Positions 42,277 to 55,462 of a stretch of 64,000 nucleotides of DNA are shown one piece after another. The DNA lies in NCBI GenBank assembly GCA_964529005.1, contig CAZGUH010000010.1, forward strand, positions 41,120 to 105,119, read 5' to 3'. Each line of letters opens with the position of its first letter. The first letter of the stretch is position 1. A model generated the notes under the pieces. The model was not told the DNA's origin. It saw nothing but the letters and a program-made list of their open reading frames with translations, and made no database searches. A program made the position numbers and the translations under genes. The DNA is from CAZGUH01 sp964529005. Its GTDB lineage: Bacteria > Actinomycetota > Acidimicrobiia > Acidimicrobiales > Ilumatobacteraceae.

Positions 42277-43035
42277 GTGTTCGCACTCGAGTTCCCGCCG
42301 ATCAACGAGGTCCTCCGGTGGAAGGACCTGTTTCCGACCTTCAACAAGATCGCGATCATCGCCTGCCTCGCGGCGATCATCGGCTCGTTGATCTTCTTGC
42401 TGGCCGGCCGCCAGGATCACCGCACGGCGCCCAAGGGCGTGCGCAACCTCGCCGAGAGCACGGTCGAGTTCATCGAAGACGGCATCGTCATGCAGACGAT
42501 GGGCCGCGACGGCCTCGGCTGGACGCCGTTCCTGCTGAGCCTGTTCGTGTTCATCTACCTGTGCAACGTGCCGGGCATCATCCCGATCCTCTACATGCCG
42601 GCCACCGCCCGCATGGCGATCCCGATGTTCCTGTCGCTGCTCGTGTGGGTGGTGTTCATCGCCACCGGCATCAAGCACAACGGGCCGCTCGGTTACGCCA
42701 AGTCGGTGCTGTTCCCGCCGGGCGTGCCCAAGCCGCTGTACGTGCTCGTCACGCCGATCGAGTTCATCTCGACGATCCTCGTCCGCCCGTTCTCGCTGAC
42801 GGTGCGACTGTTCGCCAACATGCTCGCCGGCCACATCCTGCTGGTCACGTTCGCGCTGCTGAGCGAGGCGCTGTTCCAGGCCAAGGACAAGATCCTGATC
42901 CCGGTCGGCATCTTGCCGTTCTTCATGCTCGTCTTCCTCACCGCATTCGAGGTGCTGGTCGCCTTCCTCCAGGCCTACATCTTCACGATCCTCACTGCGG
43001 TGTACATCGGCGGCGCGGCGCACCCCGAGCACTGA
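42277..43035 (+). CDS. atpB: ATP synthase F0 subunit a
   Basis: This 252-residue polytopic subunit a forms the proton half-channels of the F0 motor. The essential Arg is in SLTVRLFANMLAGH, and the last helices carry ALLSEALFQ and FLQAYIFTILTAVYIGGA. GTG 42277 is preceded by a CAGGAACGG sequence. It begins the structural part of the operon: a, c, b, second b, delta, alpha, gamma, beta, epsilon. Confidence 0.96.
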   Translation: MFALEFPPINEVLRWKDLFPTFNKIAIIACLAAIIGSLIFLLAGRQDHRTAPKGVRNLAESTVEFIEDGIVMQTMGRDGLGWTPFLLSLFVFIYLCNVPGIIPILYMPATARMAIPMFLSLLVWVVFIATGIKHNGPLGYAKSVLFPPGVPKPLYVLVTPIEFISTILVRPFSLTVRLFANMLAGHILLVTFALLSEALFQAKDKILIPVGILPFFMLVFLTAFEVLVAFLQAYIFTILTAVYIGGAAHPEH

Positions 43036-43100
43036 GCGTCGCTGCCCCTTCCGATCTCACGGTCTCCCTACCCAGAGCACAACAGGAGAAACACACCACC

Positions 43101-43370
43101 ATGGAAGCCCTCTCAAGCCTCGTGGCCCAGGTGCCGAACCCGGACGATGCCAAGGCTGCCAATGCCGCCATCGGCGCCGGTTTCGCTTACGGCCTCGCCG
43201 CCATCGGGCCGGGCATCGGCATCGGTTTCCTCGTCGGAAAGAGCGTCGAGGCGATGGCCCGTCAGCCCGAGGCCGCCGGCATGGTGCGCACCACCATGTT
43301 CCTCGGCATCGCCTTCACCGAAGCCTTGGCCCTCATCGGCTTCGTGGTGTTCATCCTCATCGGTCTCTGA
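43101..43370 (+). CDS. atpE: ATP synthase F0 subunit c
   Basis: This 89-residue hairpin of two helices forms the proton-driven rotor ring. Helix 1 has the Gly-rich AAIGPGIGIGFLVGK, the polar loop reads RQPEA, and helix 2 carries the ion-binding Glu in LGIAFTEALALIGFV. The residues next to this Glu are hydrophobic, which points to protons rather than sodium. ATG 43101 follows AGGAG. An N-terminal stretch of about 20 residues precedes helix 1. Confidence 0.96.
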   Translation: MEALSSLVAQVPNPDDAKAANAAIGAGFAYGLAAIGPGIGIGFLVGKSVEAMARQPEAAGMVRTTMFLGIAFTEALALIGFVVFILIGL

Positions 43371-43428
43371 TCGATCGCCACACCGTCCCTGTGATCCCCT
43401 CGCAACTTGATTCCCTGGAGGGCATGAC

Positions 43429-44055
43429 GTGCTGACAGCCGTCGTCACCCAATCGGGCGCAGGTCTCCTCGAGGTGCAGTTCGTCGCCGGAACCGACGAC
43501 GAGCGCACCGACGAGCACGCCACGGCCCAAGACGAAGAACACGCAGAAGAGCTCGACGAGGGCCCCAGCCCGATCGTCCCCGAAGGCAAGGAGTTGGCCT
43601 GGGGCGCGGGCGCGTTCATCGTGTTCCTCGTCGTCATGCGCGTGTTCCTCTTCCCGCGCCTGAAGAAGGGGATGGACGCGCGCTACGCCGGCATCCGCGC
43701 GGATCACGACGAGGCAGCCACCACCACGGCGTCGGCGCGTGCCGAGGTCGCGGCCTACGAGGCCGAGCTCGCCCGGGTGAAGGCCGAGGCGGCGGCGCGC
43801 ATCGACGCCGCTCGCCAGCAGCTCGAGTCCGAGCGGGCCGCTGCGCTGTCCCAGTTGAACAGCCAGCTCGCCGAGCGGCGCGCGGCCGCGCAAGCCGAAA
43901 CCGAGGCGGCGCGGGCGGCGGTGCGGGATCAGGTCGCCGACGCGGTGGCCGACGTGGCCGCCCAAGCGACCGAGATGGCGGTGGGGCGGCGTGCGTCCGA
44001 CGACGTGATCCGCCGTGCGGTCGACGCGGTGATGAGCGCGGGGGTGGCGCGATGA
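43429..44055 (+). CDS. atpF: ATP synthase F0 subunit b, with acidic N-terminal extension
   Basis: This 208-residue peripheral-stalk protein has one transmembrane helix (AWGAGAFIVFLVVMRVFLF, about residues 57-75) followed by a long Ala/Glu/Arg-rich coiled coil. Unlike most b subunits it has about 55 residues before the membrane helix, rich in Asp and Glu. GTG 43429 has a GGAGGG site. It overlaps the second b-type gene by four bases; the two probably form a b/b' heterodimer. Confidence 0.88.
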   Translation: MLTAVVTQSGAGLLEVQFVAGTDDERTDEHATAQDEEHAEELDEGPSPIVPEGKELAWGAGAFIVFLVVMRVFLFPRLKKGMDARYAGIRADHDEAATTTASARAEVAAYEAELARVKAEAAARIDAARQQLESERAAALSQLNSQLAERRAAAQAETEAARAAVRDQVADAVADVAAQATEMAVGRRASDDVIRRAVDAVMSAGVAR

Positions 44056-44615
44056 GCGTCCTGGCCAGCTTCGTCACGATCCTCGGCGAGGAGGATCCGT
44101 CCAAGACCCACCACTGGCTGCTGCCGGAGGCCGCCGAGGTCATCTACGGCACCGTGTCGTCGTTGATCATCTTCGGCCTGCTGGGCAAGTTCGCCTTTCC
44201 GATGGCGAAGAAGGCGTTGGCGGCGCGCACCGCGCGGATCCAGAAGGAGCTCGACGCAGCGTCGGAAGCCAAGGCGGCGGCGACCGCCGAAGCCGAGCAG
44301 ATCCGCCGTGCCAAGGGCGACATCGACGCCGAGCGCGAGCGCATCCTCGCCGAGGCCGATGCGCAGGCCGACAACCTGCTCACGGACGGCCGTGCCCGGC
44401 TCCAGGTCGAGCTCGCCGACACGCGCGCCAAGGCCGAGGCCGACATCGCCGCGGCGAGCGCCCGCACCACCGACGAGCTGCGCGCCGAGATCGCCCGCCT
44501 GTCGTCGGCGGCGATCGAGCGGGCCGCCGCCGAGGCGCTCGACAACGCGACGCAGCAGGAGCTGATCGAGCAGTTCATCCAGCGGGTCGGAGCGACTTCA
44601 GGAGCGGCCTCATGA
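44052..44615 (+). CDS. atpF: ATP synthase F0 subunit b (second b-type subunit)
   Basis: This 187-residue b-type protein has a short N-terminus, a membrane helix in VIYGTVSSLIIFGLLGKFAF (about residues 30-50), and a charged coiled coil rich in Ala, Glu and Arg to the end. Length and layout are those of a normal b subunit. It overlaps both the first b gene and atpH by four bases. Two separate b genes plus a short delta differ from the mycobacterial arrangement, where one b is fused to delta. Confidence 0.9.
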   Translation: MSVLASFVTILGEEDPSKTHHWLLPEAAEVIYGTVSSLIIFGLLGKFAFPMAKKALAARTARIQKELDAASEAKAAATAEAEQIRRAKGDIDAERERILAEADAQADNLLTDGRARLQVELADTRAKAEADIAAASARTTDELRAEIARLSSAAIERAAAEALDNATQQELIEQFIQRVGATSGAAS

Positions 44616-45139
44616 GTGACGATCGCATCGACGGGTACGCACGGGCGCTGTTCGAGATCGCCCGTGCCGAAGGCACGCTCGACGAGGTCGAAGACGAGCT
44701 GTTCCGCTTCGCCCGCAGCTTCGAGACCAGCGACTCGCTGCGCACCGCGCTGACGGACGAGATGATCCCCGCCGGCAAGCGCCAGGCGATCGTCGAGGAC
44801 CTGCTCGGCGGCAAGGCGACCGCGACCACGACGCAGCTGATCTCCATGGTGGTCGGCTCCGGTCGCGGCCGCGATCTGCCGGCGATCATCGACAAGCTCG
44901 TCCACCGGGCGTCCGACGCCAAGAACCTCGAGGTCGCCGAGGCGCGCACCGCCGTGCCGCTCACCGACGACCAGAAGGACCGTCTCGCCGCTGCCCTGGC
45001 CAACGCCACGGGGAAGCAGGTCAACCTCAAGGTGGTCGTCGACCCCTCCGTGCTCGGGGGCATCGTCGCCACCGTGGGCGACACCGTCATCGACGGCACC
45101 GTCCGCACCCGTCTCGATCAGTTGAAGTCCCGGCTCTGA
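44612..45139 (+). CDS. atpH: ATP synthase F1 subunit delta
   Basis: This 175-residue delta (OSCP) subunit joins the b stalk to the top of F1. The N-terminal helical domain starts YARALFEIARAEGTLDEVE, and the C-terminal part has the conserved VDPSVLGGIVATVGDTVIDGT then RTRLDQL. It is an unfused, normal-length delta. The start overlaps the upstream gene by four bases; atpA follows after 32 bases with its own AGAGAGGA site. Confidence 0.95.
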   Translation: MSDDRIDGYARALFEIARAEGTLDEVEDELFRFARSFETSDSLRTALTDEMIPAGKRQAIVEDLLGGKATATTTQLISMVVGSGRGRDLPAIIDKLVHRASDAKNLEVAEARTAVPLTDDQKDRLAAALANATGKQVNLKVVVDPSVLGGIVATVGDTVIDGTVRTRLDQLKSRL

Positions 45140-45171
45140 GGCCCGCGAGTTCGTTCTAGAGAGGACCAGTC

Positions 45172-46773
45172 ATGGCAGAGCTCACCCTGTCCGCCAACGA
45201 CATCGCGGCGGCGCTGAAGAAGAACCTCGAGGGCTTCACCCCGTCGCTGGAGGCCCGCACCGTCGGGCGCGTGGCGGTCGTCGGCGACGGCATCGCCCGC
45301 GTCTCCGGCCTTCCCGACTGCGCTGTCAACGAGCTGCTCGAGTTCGAGGACGGCACCGTCGGCCTGGCCCTCAACCTCGACGAGGATTCGATCGGCGCCG
45401 TGGTGCTCGGCGACGCCGACAACATCGAAGAGGGACAGACCGTCAAGGCCACCGGCCGCATCCTCTCGGTGCCGGTCGGCGACGCCCTGCTCGGGCGTGT
45501 GATCAACGCTCTCGGCCAGCCGATCGACGGCAAGGGCGAGATCGTCGGCGCGACCTTGCGCCGCATGGAGATCCAGGCCCCCGGCATCATGGGCCGCAAG
45601 CCCGTGCACGAGCCGCTCCAGACCGGCATCAAGGCGATCGACGCGATGACACCGATCGGCCGTGGCCAGCGCGAGCTGATCATCGGCGACCGCAAGACCG
45701 GCAAGACGTCGGTGGCGATCGACACGATCCTCAACCAGCGTGGCCTTGGCGTGAAGTGCATCTACGTGGCAGTGGGCCAGAAGGGCTCCACCGTCGCGCA
45801 GACCGTCGAGACGCTGCGCCAGTTCGGCGCCTTGGAGTACACCGTCGTCGTCGCCGCCCCGGCGAGCGACCCGGCGCCGTTCAAGTACCTCGCCCCGTAC
45901 GCCGGCTGCGCCCTCGGGCAGCAGTGGATGGAGAACGGCGAGCACGCACTCGTGGTCTACGACGACCTGTCGAAGCAGGCCGAGGCGTATCGCCAGCTGT
46001 CGCTGCTGCTGCGCCGCCCGCCGGGCCGTGAGGCGTACCCGGGCGACGTGTTCTACCTGCACAGCCGCCTGCTGGAGCGGGCCGCCAAGCTCAGCGACGA
46101 GAACGGCGCCGGCTCGCTGACCGCGCTCCCGGTCATCGAGACCAAGGCCGGCGACGTGTCCGCCTACATCCCCACCAACGTGATCTCGATCACGGACGGT
46201 CAGGTCTACCTCCAGGACGCGCTGTTCAAGAGCGGCGTGCGGCCTGCCGTCGACGTGGGCATCAGCGTCAGCCGGGTGGGCGGCGCGGCCCAGATCAAGG
46301 CGATGAAGACGGTGTCGGGCACGCTCAAGCTCGACCTCGCCCAGTTCCGCGACCTCGAGGCGTTCGCCTCGTTCGGCTCCGAGCTCGACGCTGTGTCGAA
46401 GGCGCAGCTCGAGCGTGGCTACCGGCTCGTCGAGCTGCTCAAGCAACCGCTCAACGCGCCGATGCCGGTCGAGGAGCAGGTGGTGTCGATCTTCGCCGGC
46501 ACGAAGGGCTACATCGACGACGTGCCGGTCGCCGACGTGCGCCGCTTCGAAGCCGAGATGCTCGAGTTCTTCCGCACCCGCCACGGCGGTGTGCTGTCGG
46601 GCATCCGCACCAACCCCAAGGCCGATGTGCCCGCCGAGCTGGGTGACCTGATCGCCGAGTTCAAGGCCACGTTCGTGGCGTCGTCGGCCGCCACGTCGCC
46701 GGTCGATCCGACGGCCACCGACGCTGGCGAGGTGGGCGACGCCGAGAGCGCCAAGACGCTCGCCACGGAGTGA
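45172..46773 (+). CDS. atpA: ATP synthase F1 subunit alpha
   Basis: This 533-residue non-catalytic nucleotide-binding subunit has its P-loop GDRKTGKT near residues 172-179, then the conserved GQKGSTVAQ and LSDENGAGSLTALPVIETKAG regions. After the normal end (LIAEFKATFVA) there is a tail of about 30 Ala/Thr/Asp-rich residues. Mycobacterial alpha also has a C-terminal extension, which restrains ATP hydrolysis; whether this one does is unknown. ATG 45172 follows AGAGAGGA. Confidence 0.96.
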   Translation: MAELTLSANDIAAALKKNLEGFTPSLEARTVGRVAVVGDGIARVSGLPDCAVNELLEFEDGTVGLALNLDEDSIGAVVLGDADNIEEGQTVKATGRILSVPVGDALLGRVINALGQPIDGKGEIVGATLRRMEIQAPGIMGRKPVHEPLQTGIKAIDAMTPIGRGQRELIIGDRKTGKTSVAIDTILNQRGLGVKCIYVAVGQKGSTVAQTVETLRQFGALEYTVVVAAPASDPAPFKYLAPYAGCALGQQWMENGEHALVVYDDLSKQAEAYRQLSLLLRRPPGREAYPGDVFYLHSRLLERAAKLSDENGAGSLTALPVIETKAGDVSAYIPTNVISITDGQVYLQDALFKSGVRPAVDVGISVSRVGGAAQIKAMKTVSGTLKLDLAQFRDLEAFASFGSELDAVSKAQLERGYRLVELLKQPLNAPMPVEEQVVSIFAGTKGYIDDVPVADVRRFEAEMLEFFRTRHGGVLSGIRTNPKADVPAELGDLIAEFKATFVASSAATSPVDPTATDAGEVGDAESAKTLATE

Positions 46774-46831
46774 GGCAAGGACCAGTGATGGACCGTTTGG
46801 CACGACGCGCGACCGCTGAGGGGCATCGGTA

Positions 46832-47851
46832 ATGGCCGGTGGTCAGGAGAGGATCCTTCGTCAGCGCATCCGCAGTGTGCAGACGACGAAGAAGATCACA
46901 CGGGCGATGGAGCTGATCGCTGCCTCGCGCATCGCCAAGGCTCAGGCGCGCGTGCAGGCAGCGGTTCCCTACAGCGATCTGATCACCGAGGTCGTCAAGG
47001 ATCTGGCCGCGGCCGGATCCGGCGGCGCCGCGCTGCTCGCCGGGCGCGACGTGGTCGAGCGCACCTGCTACGTCGCGATCGCGGCGGACCGCGGGCTGTG
47101 CGGCGGCTACAACGCCGGCATCCAGCGTGCCGCCGAGGGCGAGGTCAAGGCGGACATCCTCGCCGGCAAGGAGTACACGCTGGTCACGGTCGGCCGGAAG
47201 GTCGAGAGCTATTTCAAGTTCCGTGGCTACTCGATCAACCGTGCGTTCAGCGGCTTCAGCGACCGGCCCACCTACGAGGACGCGCGCGCGATCGGCCAGC
47301 ACGTCGTGGAGTTGTTCGAGCGCGGCGAGGTCGACCGCGTCGAACTGATCTACACCCGCTTCGTGTCGGTCGGCACCCAGGAGGTCGTGCGCCGGCCGCT
47401 CGTGCCGCTCGACGCCGAGACGGTCGCCGGCGGCGACGGCAAGGCGGCGCCCGACGAGACCGGGGCCACCGCCGACTACGAGTTCGAGCCCGATCCCGGG
47501 GCGATCCTCGACACGCTCCTGCCGCGCTACGTCGAGGCCCGCATCTACGCCGCGCTGCTCAACGGCGCAGCGAGCGAGCAGGCCGCCAAGCAGCGGGCGA
47601 TGAAGAGCGCCACCGACAACGCGGAAGAGCTGATCAAGAGCCTCAGCCGCACGATGAACCGCGCCCGCCAGGACAGCATCACCACCGAGATCATGGAGAT
47701 CGTCGGCGGCGCCGAGGCCCTCGCCGGAGACAAGAAGGCCAAGCCGGCGCGCACCGTGCAGGTGGCGGCGAACGGCACGCTCACGATCACCGATACGACA
47801 TCACTCACCTCAGGCGCCGAGGCCGTCGTGGCCGCGGGCGAGAACCGCTGA
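46832..47851 (+). CDS. atpG: ATP synthase F1 subunit gamma
   Basis: This 339-residue central shaft starts with QERILRQRIRSVQTTKKITR and has the conserved late segment AMKSATDNAEELIKSLSRTM. It is about 50 residues longer than the E. coli subunit: there is an acidic/Gly insert near residues 195-220 and a tail of about 39 residues after the usual end, EIVGGAEAL. GAGGGG lies before ATG 46832. A 14-codon open frame (46788-46832) ends in a TAATG overlap with this start. Confidence 0.95.
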   Translation: MAGGQERILRQRIRSVQTTKKITRAMELIAASRIAKAQARVQAAVPYSDLITEVVKDLAAAGSGGAALLAGRDVVERTCYVAIAADRGLCGGYNAGIQRAAEGEVKADILAGKEYTLVTVGRKVESYFKFRGYSINRAFSGFSDRPTYEDARAIGQHVVELFERGEVDRVELIYTRFVSVGTQEVVRRPLVPLDAETVAGGDGKAAPDETGATADYEFEPDPGAILDTLLPRYVEARIYAALLNGAASEQAAKQRAMKSATDNAEELIKSLSRTMNRARQDSITTEIMEIVGGAEALAGDKKAKPARTVQVAANGTLTITDTTSLTSGAEAVVAAGENR

Positions 47852-47875
47852 TTCTTTGACCAGGAGACGACAGCA

Positions 47876-49327
<1,452 letters not shown>

Positions 49328-49328
49328 C

Positions 49329-49766
49329 ATGGCCGAATCGGCCGTGATGCGGGTCGACGTGGTGTCGCCCGAGCGCGTGCTGTTCACCGGCGAGGCGACG
49401 CAGGTCATCACCCGCACGCTGGGCGGCGGCGAGGTGGCGTTCCTGCCGGGACACGCCCCGTTCCTCGGCGCGCTGGTGGAGAACCACACCCGCATCTATC
49501 TCAGCGACGGCACGATCCAGCACGTCGCCGTGCACGGCGGCTTCGTCGAGGTCAGCAACAACACGGTGAACCTGCTGTCCGACGTCGCCGAGTTGGGCGA
49601 CGACATCGACGTCGCCCGCGCCCGGGCCGCGCTCGAGCGGGCACAGGCAGCGATCGCCGCGTCGCATGCTCCGGAAGCCGCGACCATCGCCGCCGCGGCA
49701 CGCGCCCAGGCTCGCCTGGCCGCCGCCGGCGCCCCCGACACCGCCGCCGCCGCCGCCGGCCACTGA
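49329..49766 (+). CDS. atpC: ATP synthase F1 subunit epsilon
   Basis: This 145-residue epsilon subunit couples c-ring rotation to F1 and limits ATP hydrolysis. The N-terminal beta sandwich contains MRVDVVSPERVLFTGEA and VAFLPGHAPFLGAL; the C-terminal helices are Ala-rich and end in a low-complexity Ala stretch. The start follows the atpD stop by one base. Last gene of the operon. Confidence 0.95.
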   Translation: MAESAVMRVDVVSPERVLFTGEATQVITRTLGGGEVAFLPGHAPFLGALVENHTRIYLSDGTIQHVAVHGGFVEVSNNTVNLLSDVAELGDDIDVARARAALERAQAAIAASHAPEAATIAAAARAQARLAAAGAPDTAAAAAGH

Positions 49767-49874
49767 CGCTGACGCCGTCCGGCGGCGCGCCGTCCTCCTC
49801 CTCGTCGCCGCCGTTCATGGCGCGTGAGCTGCAGGTCCTGCCTGTTCTTCGCGCCCCACGAACGAGGTGTCGCG

Positions 49875-50642
49875 ATGGTTGGGGGTTCTCCGCAACACCC
49901 CTTGCGTAGAACCTGCGGCATGATCTTCCACACCGAATGCGCTGGGTGCGGCGCCGCCGGGCCCGTGCTGTGCCGCCGTTGCCGTTTCACCCTGGCCGCC
50001 ACGCCCCGTTCTTCGTCCGACGGCGTCGCCGGCGAGGTCGTGGCCGCTCTGCCCTATGCCGAGCTCACGCGCACGCTGGTGCACACGTTGAAATACCGCA
50101 ACGGCCGGCGGCTGGCCCCCGAGCTCGCCCAGGCGCTCGCCCGCCGGCTGCGCGCGGCGGGCGTCGTGCCGGGCTCGGTCGACATCGTCACGTGGGCGCC
50201 GACCAGCGGCTCGCGCCGTCGCCAGCGGGGATACGACCAGGCCGAGCTCGTCGCCCGGGCCCTCGGGCGCTTGCTGGGCGTCCCCACTCGTCGGCTCCTG
50301 CACCGATCGCACGGCGCCGCGCAGACCGGCCGTGGGCGCGCGGAGCGCATCGACGGGCGGCCCACCTTCCGGGCGCGTCCGGGGTTGGCCGGCCGCCGCA
50401 TCGTCGTCGTCGACGACGTGGTGACCACGGGGGCGACGCTGCTCTCTGCACGCGACCAGCTGCTCGCGGCAGGAGCCGCCGACGTCCTGCTGGCCGCGGT
50501 CGCCTCCGTGTCGGAGCGCCCGGGGCGCGTGCGCACGTTGCCCCCGCCGCGCATCCGCCCCCAGCTCACCCTCGTCGCCGGAGACGGCGACGGAACGGGC
50601 TGGCCGGCCCGCTCGCGGCCGAGCCTGTCGCGGGCCAGCTGA
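49875..50642 (+). CDS. comF: ComF family phosphoribosyltransferase-like protein
   Basis: This 255-residue ComF-type protein has an N-terminal zinc-finger-like region with CAGC and CRRC pairs, then a phosphoribosyltransferase fold. LVHTLKYRNGRRLAPEL and RRRQRGYDQAELVARALG precede the PRPP-binding loop VVVDDVVTTGATL. ComF proteins are linked to DNA uptake and replication-fork repair; their substrate is unclear. ATG 49875 has a GAGGT site; ATG 49920, nearer the zinc motif, is an alternative. The C-terminal 40 residues look unstructured. Confidence 0.85.
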   Translation: MVGGSPQHPLRRTCGMIFHTECAGCGAAGPVLCRRCRFTLAATPRSSSDGVAGEVVAALPYAELTRTLVHTLKYRNGRRLAPELAQALARRLRAAGVVPGSVDIVTWAPTSGSRRRQRGYDQAELVARALGRLLGVPTRRLLHRSHGAAQTGRGRAERIDGRPTFRARPGLAGRRIVVVDDVVTTGATLLSARDQLLAAGAADVLLAAVASVSERPGRVRTLPPPRIRPQLTLVAGDGDGTGWPARSRPSLSRAS

Positions 50643-50680
50643 GCGCCGCTGCACGACGGTTCGGCGTCCAGCCGCACCGG

Positions 50681-50686
50681 TAGCAT
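50681..50686 (+). promoter_or_regulatory. -10 box TAGCAT before secA
   Basis: TAGCAT ends ten bases before ATG 50697, the start that matches other SecA proteins. The in-frame ATG at 50685 overlaps this box, so I reject it as the start. Confidence 0.45.
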
Positions 50687-50696
50687 GGCAAGCCGC

Positions 50697-53546
<2,850 letters not shown>

Positions 53547-53555
53547 GCGGCATCG

Positions 53556-54668
53556 ATGCGTGACTTCACCGACGAGCTGCGCGAGCTGCGCCGCCGCCTC
53601 GACGAGGCTCGTGGCTACCTCTCGATCGATGCCAACCGCGGGCGGCTCGTCGAGTTGGAGCACGAGATCAGCCGGCCCGACCTGTGGGACGACCAGGACC
53701 TCGCCAAGAAGGTCAACGCCGAGTACGCCTCGGTGAAAGACGACCTCGACACGTTCGACCAACTGGCGCGCGACCTCGAGGATGCCGAGGTGCTGCACGA
53801 GCTCGCGCGCGAGGCCGGCGACGCCGACCAGGAGCCCGACATCGAGGCGTCCTGCGCGTCCGTCGCCCGTCGGCTCGACGTTCTCGAGCTGCGCAGCCTG
53901 TTCACCGGTGAGCACGACGAAGCCGATTGCATCGTGCAGATCAACGCCAAGGACGGCGGCGTCGACGCCCAGGACTGGAGCGAGATCCTGTTGCGCATGT
54001 ACGGCCGCTGGGCCGAACGGCGCGGCTTCGCGTTCGAGATCGACGGCATCAGCGAAGGCGCCGAGGCCGGGATCCTGTCGGCCGAGTTCACGATCTCCGG
54101 CCGCTACGCGTACGGGTTGATGACGGGCGAGCGCGGCACCCATCGGCTCGTGCGGATCAGCCCGTTCGACAACCAGGGGCGGCGCCAGACGAGCTTCGCC
54201 GCGGTGCAGGTGTGGCCGGTGATCGACGCGCCCGACGTCGAGATCAACGACGCCGACATCCGCATGGAGGTCTTCCGGGCGTCCGGCGCCGGCGGCCAGC
54301 ACGTCAACAAAACCAGCTCGGCCGTGCGGCTGATCCACGAGCCGACCGGGCTCGTCGCCAGCTCGCAGGAGGAGCGCAGCCAGCTCCAGAACCGTGAGAA
54401 GGCGATGAATCGCCTGAAGGCGATGATCGCCGCGCGAGCCGAGGAAGAGCATCAGGCCGAACTCGCGCGCATCGCCGGCAAGCAGGCCCAGGTGGGATGG
54501 GGCAGCCAGATCCGCAGCTACGTGCTCCAGCCCTATCAGATGGTGAAGGACCTGCGCACCGAGGTGGAGACCAGCAACGTCAGCGCGGTGCTCGACGGTG
54601 ATCTCGACGAGCTGATGGAGGGATATCTTCGCTGGCGCCGCACGGGCGCCGAGGTCACGTCCGGCTGA
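53556..54668 (+). CDS. prfB: Peptide chain release factor 2
   Basis: This 370-residue RF2 terminates translation at UGA and UAA. The stop-recognition tripeptide SPF is at residues 202-204, and the peptidyl-hydrolase motif GGQ at 246-248 (SGAGGQHVNKTSSAV). The frame is continuous from ATG 53556, so the autoregulatory +1 frameshift known from E. coli prfB is not present. It follows secA after nine bases and precedes ftsEX, the usual actinobacterial prfB-ftsE-ftsX order. Confidence 0.96.
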   Translation: MRDFTDELRELRRRLDEARGYLSIDANRGRLVELEHEISRPDLWDDQDLAKKVNAEYASVKDDLDTFDQLARDLEDAEVLHELAREAGDADQEPDIEASCASVARRLDVLELRSLFTGEHDEADCIVQINAKDGGVDAQDWSEILLRMYGRWAERRGFAFEIDGISEGAEAGILSAEFTISGRYAYGLMTGERGTHRLVRISPFDNQGRRQTSFAAVQVWPVIDAPDVEINDADIRMEVFRASGAGGQHVNKTSSAVRLIHEPTGLVASSQEERSQLQNREKAMNRLKAMIAARAEEEHQAELARIAGKQAQVGWGSQIRSYVLQPYQMVKDLRTEVETSNVSAVLDGDLDELMEGYLRWRRTGAEVTSG

Positions 54669-54784
54669 CCCCCGCCGCGTCGGCCCCCGCTGGTAGCGTT
54701 TCGGCGCTGCGAACGCCGGGGGCGGTGGTCCTGACCAGCGCACGGCTTCACACGCGCCCGGCGCCCGATGCCGCCATCACCACC

Positions 54785-55462
54785 ATGATCCGTCTCGAGA
54801 ACGTCACCAAGATCTACGGCACCGACGTCGTCGCCCTGCGCGACGCCAGCTTCGACGTGCCCAAGGGTGAGTTCGTCTTCCTCGTCGGCCCCTCCGGTTC
54901 CGGCAAGAGCACCCTGCTGCGCCTGATGAACCGCCAGGAGCGCCCCGAGAGGGGAGCGGTGTGGGTCGCGGGCCGGAACATCAACGAGATGCCCGATTCG
55001 AAGGTGCCGCACCTGCGGCGCAACATCGGCAACATCTTCCAGGACTACAAGCTGCTGCGGAACAAGACGGTGTTCGAGAACGTGGCGTTCGCGCTGGAGG
55101 TGATCGGCCGCCCGAAGCACGTGATCAACCAGCAGGTGCCGGCGGTGCTCGACCTGGTCGGCCTCGCCGGCAAGCAGGACCGGTTCCCCAACCAGCTGTC
55201 CGGCGGCGAGCAGCAGCGCGTCTCGATCGCTCGGGCGTTCGTCAACCGGCCGCTGATCATGCTCGCCGACGAGCCGACGGGCAACCTCGATCCCGCCACG
55301 GGCGAGGGCATCATGCGCCTCCTCGATCGCATCAACAAGACCGGCACCACGGTGGTGATGGCCACGCACGACCAACGGATCGTGAACATGATGCGCAAGC
55401 GCGTCGTGCAGCTCGACCGTGGCGTGATCGTGCGCGACCAGTCGCGGGGTGTGTACGAGTAG
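54785..55462 (+). CDS. ftsE: Cell division ATP-binding protein FtsE
   Basis: This 225-residue ATPase pairs with FtsX to control peptidoglycan hydrolases at the division site. Walker A GPSGSGKST, signature LSGGEQQR and Walker B MLADEPTGNLD are all present, and the start MIRLENVTKIYG is typical. ATG 54785 gives the family length; an in-frame GTG at 54725 would add 20 residues. A TAGCGT sequence at 54694-54699 could be the -10 box. ftsX begins directly after the stop. Confidence 0.95.
   Translation: MIRLENVTKIYGTDVVALRDASFDVPKGEFVFLVGPSGSGKSTLLRLMNRQERPERGAVWVAGRNINEMPDSKVPHLRRNIGNIFQDYKLLRNKTVFENVAFALEVIGRPKHVINQQVPAVLDLVGLAGKQDRFPNQLSGGEQQRVSIARAFVNRPLIMLADEPTGNLDPATGEGIMRLLDRINKTGTTVVMATHDQRIVNMMRKRVVQLDRGVIVRDQSRGVYE

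Noticed and set aside
49766..49874. Terminator after the ATP synthase operon
   Set aside because: Only short G+C palindromes of five to eight bases are present, with no convincing stem.
53556..53650. Programmed frameshift in prfB
   Set aside because: The frame is continuous from ATG 53556 through the conserved N-terminus, with no in-frame TGA near codon 25.
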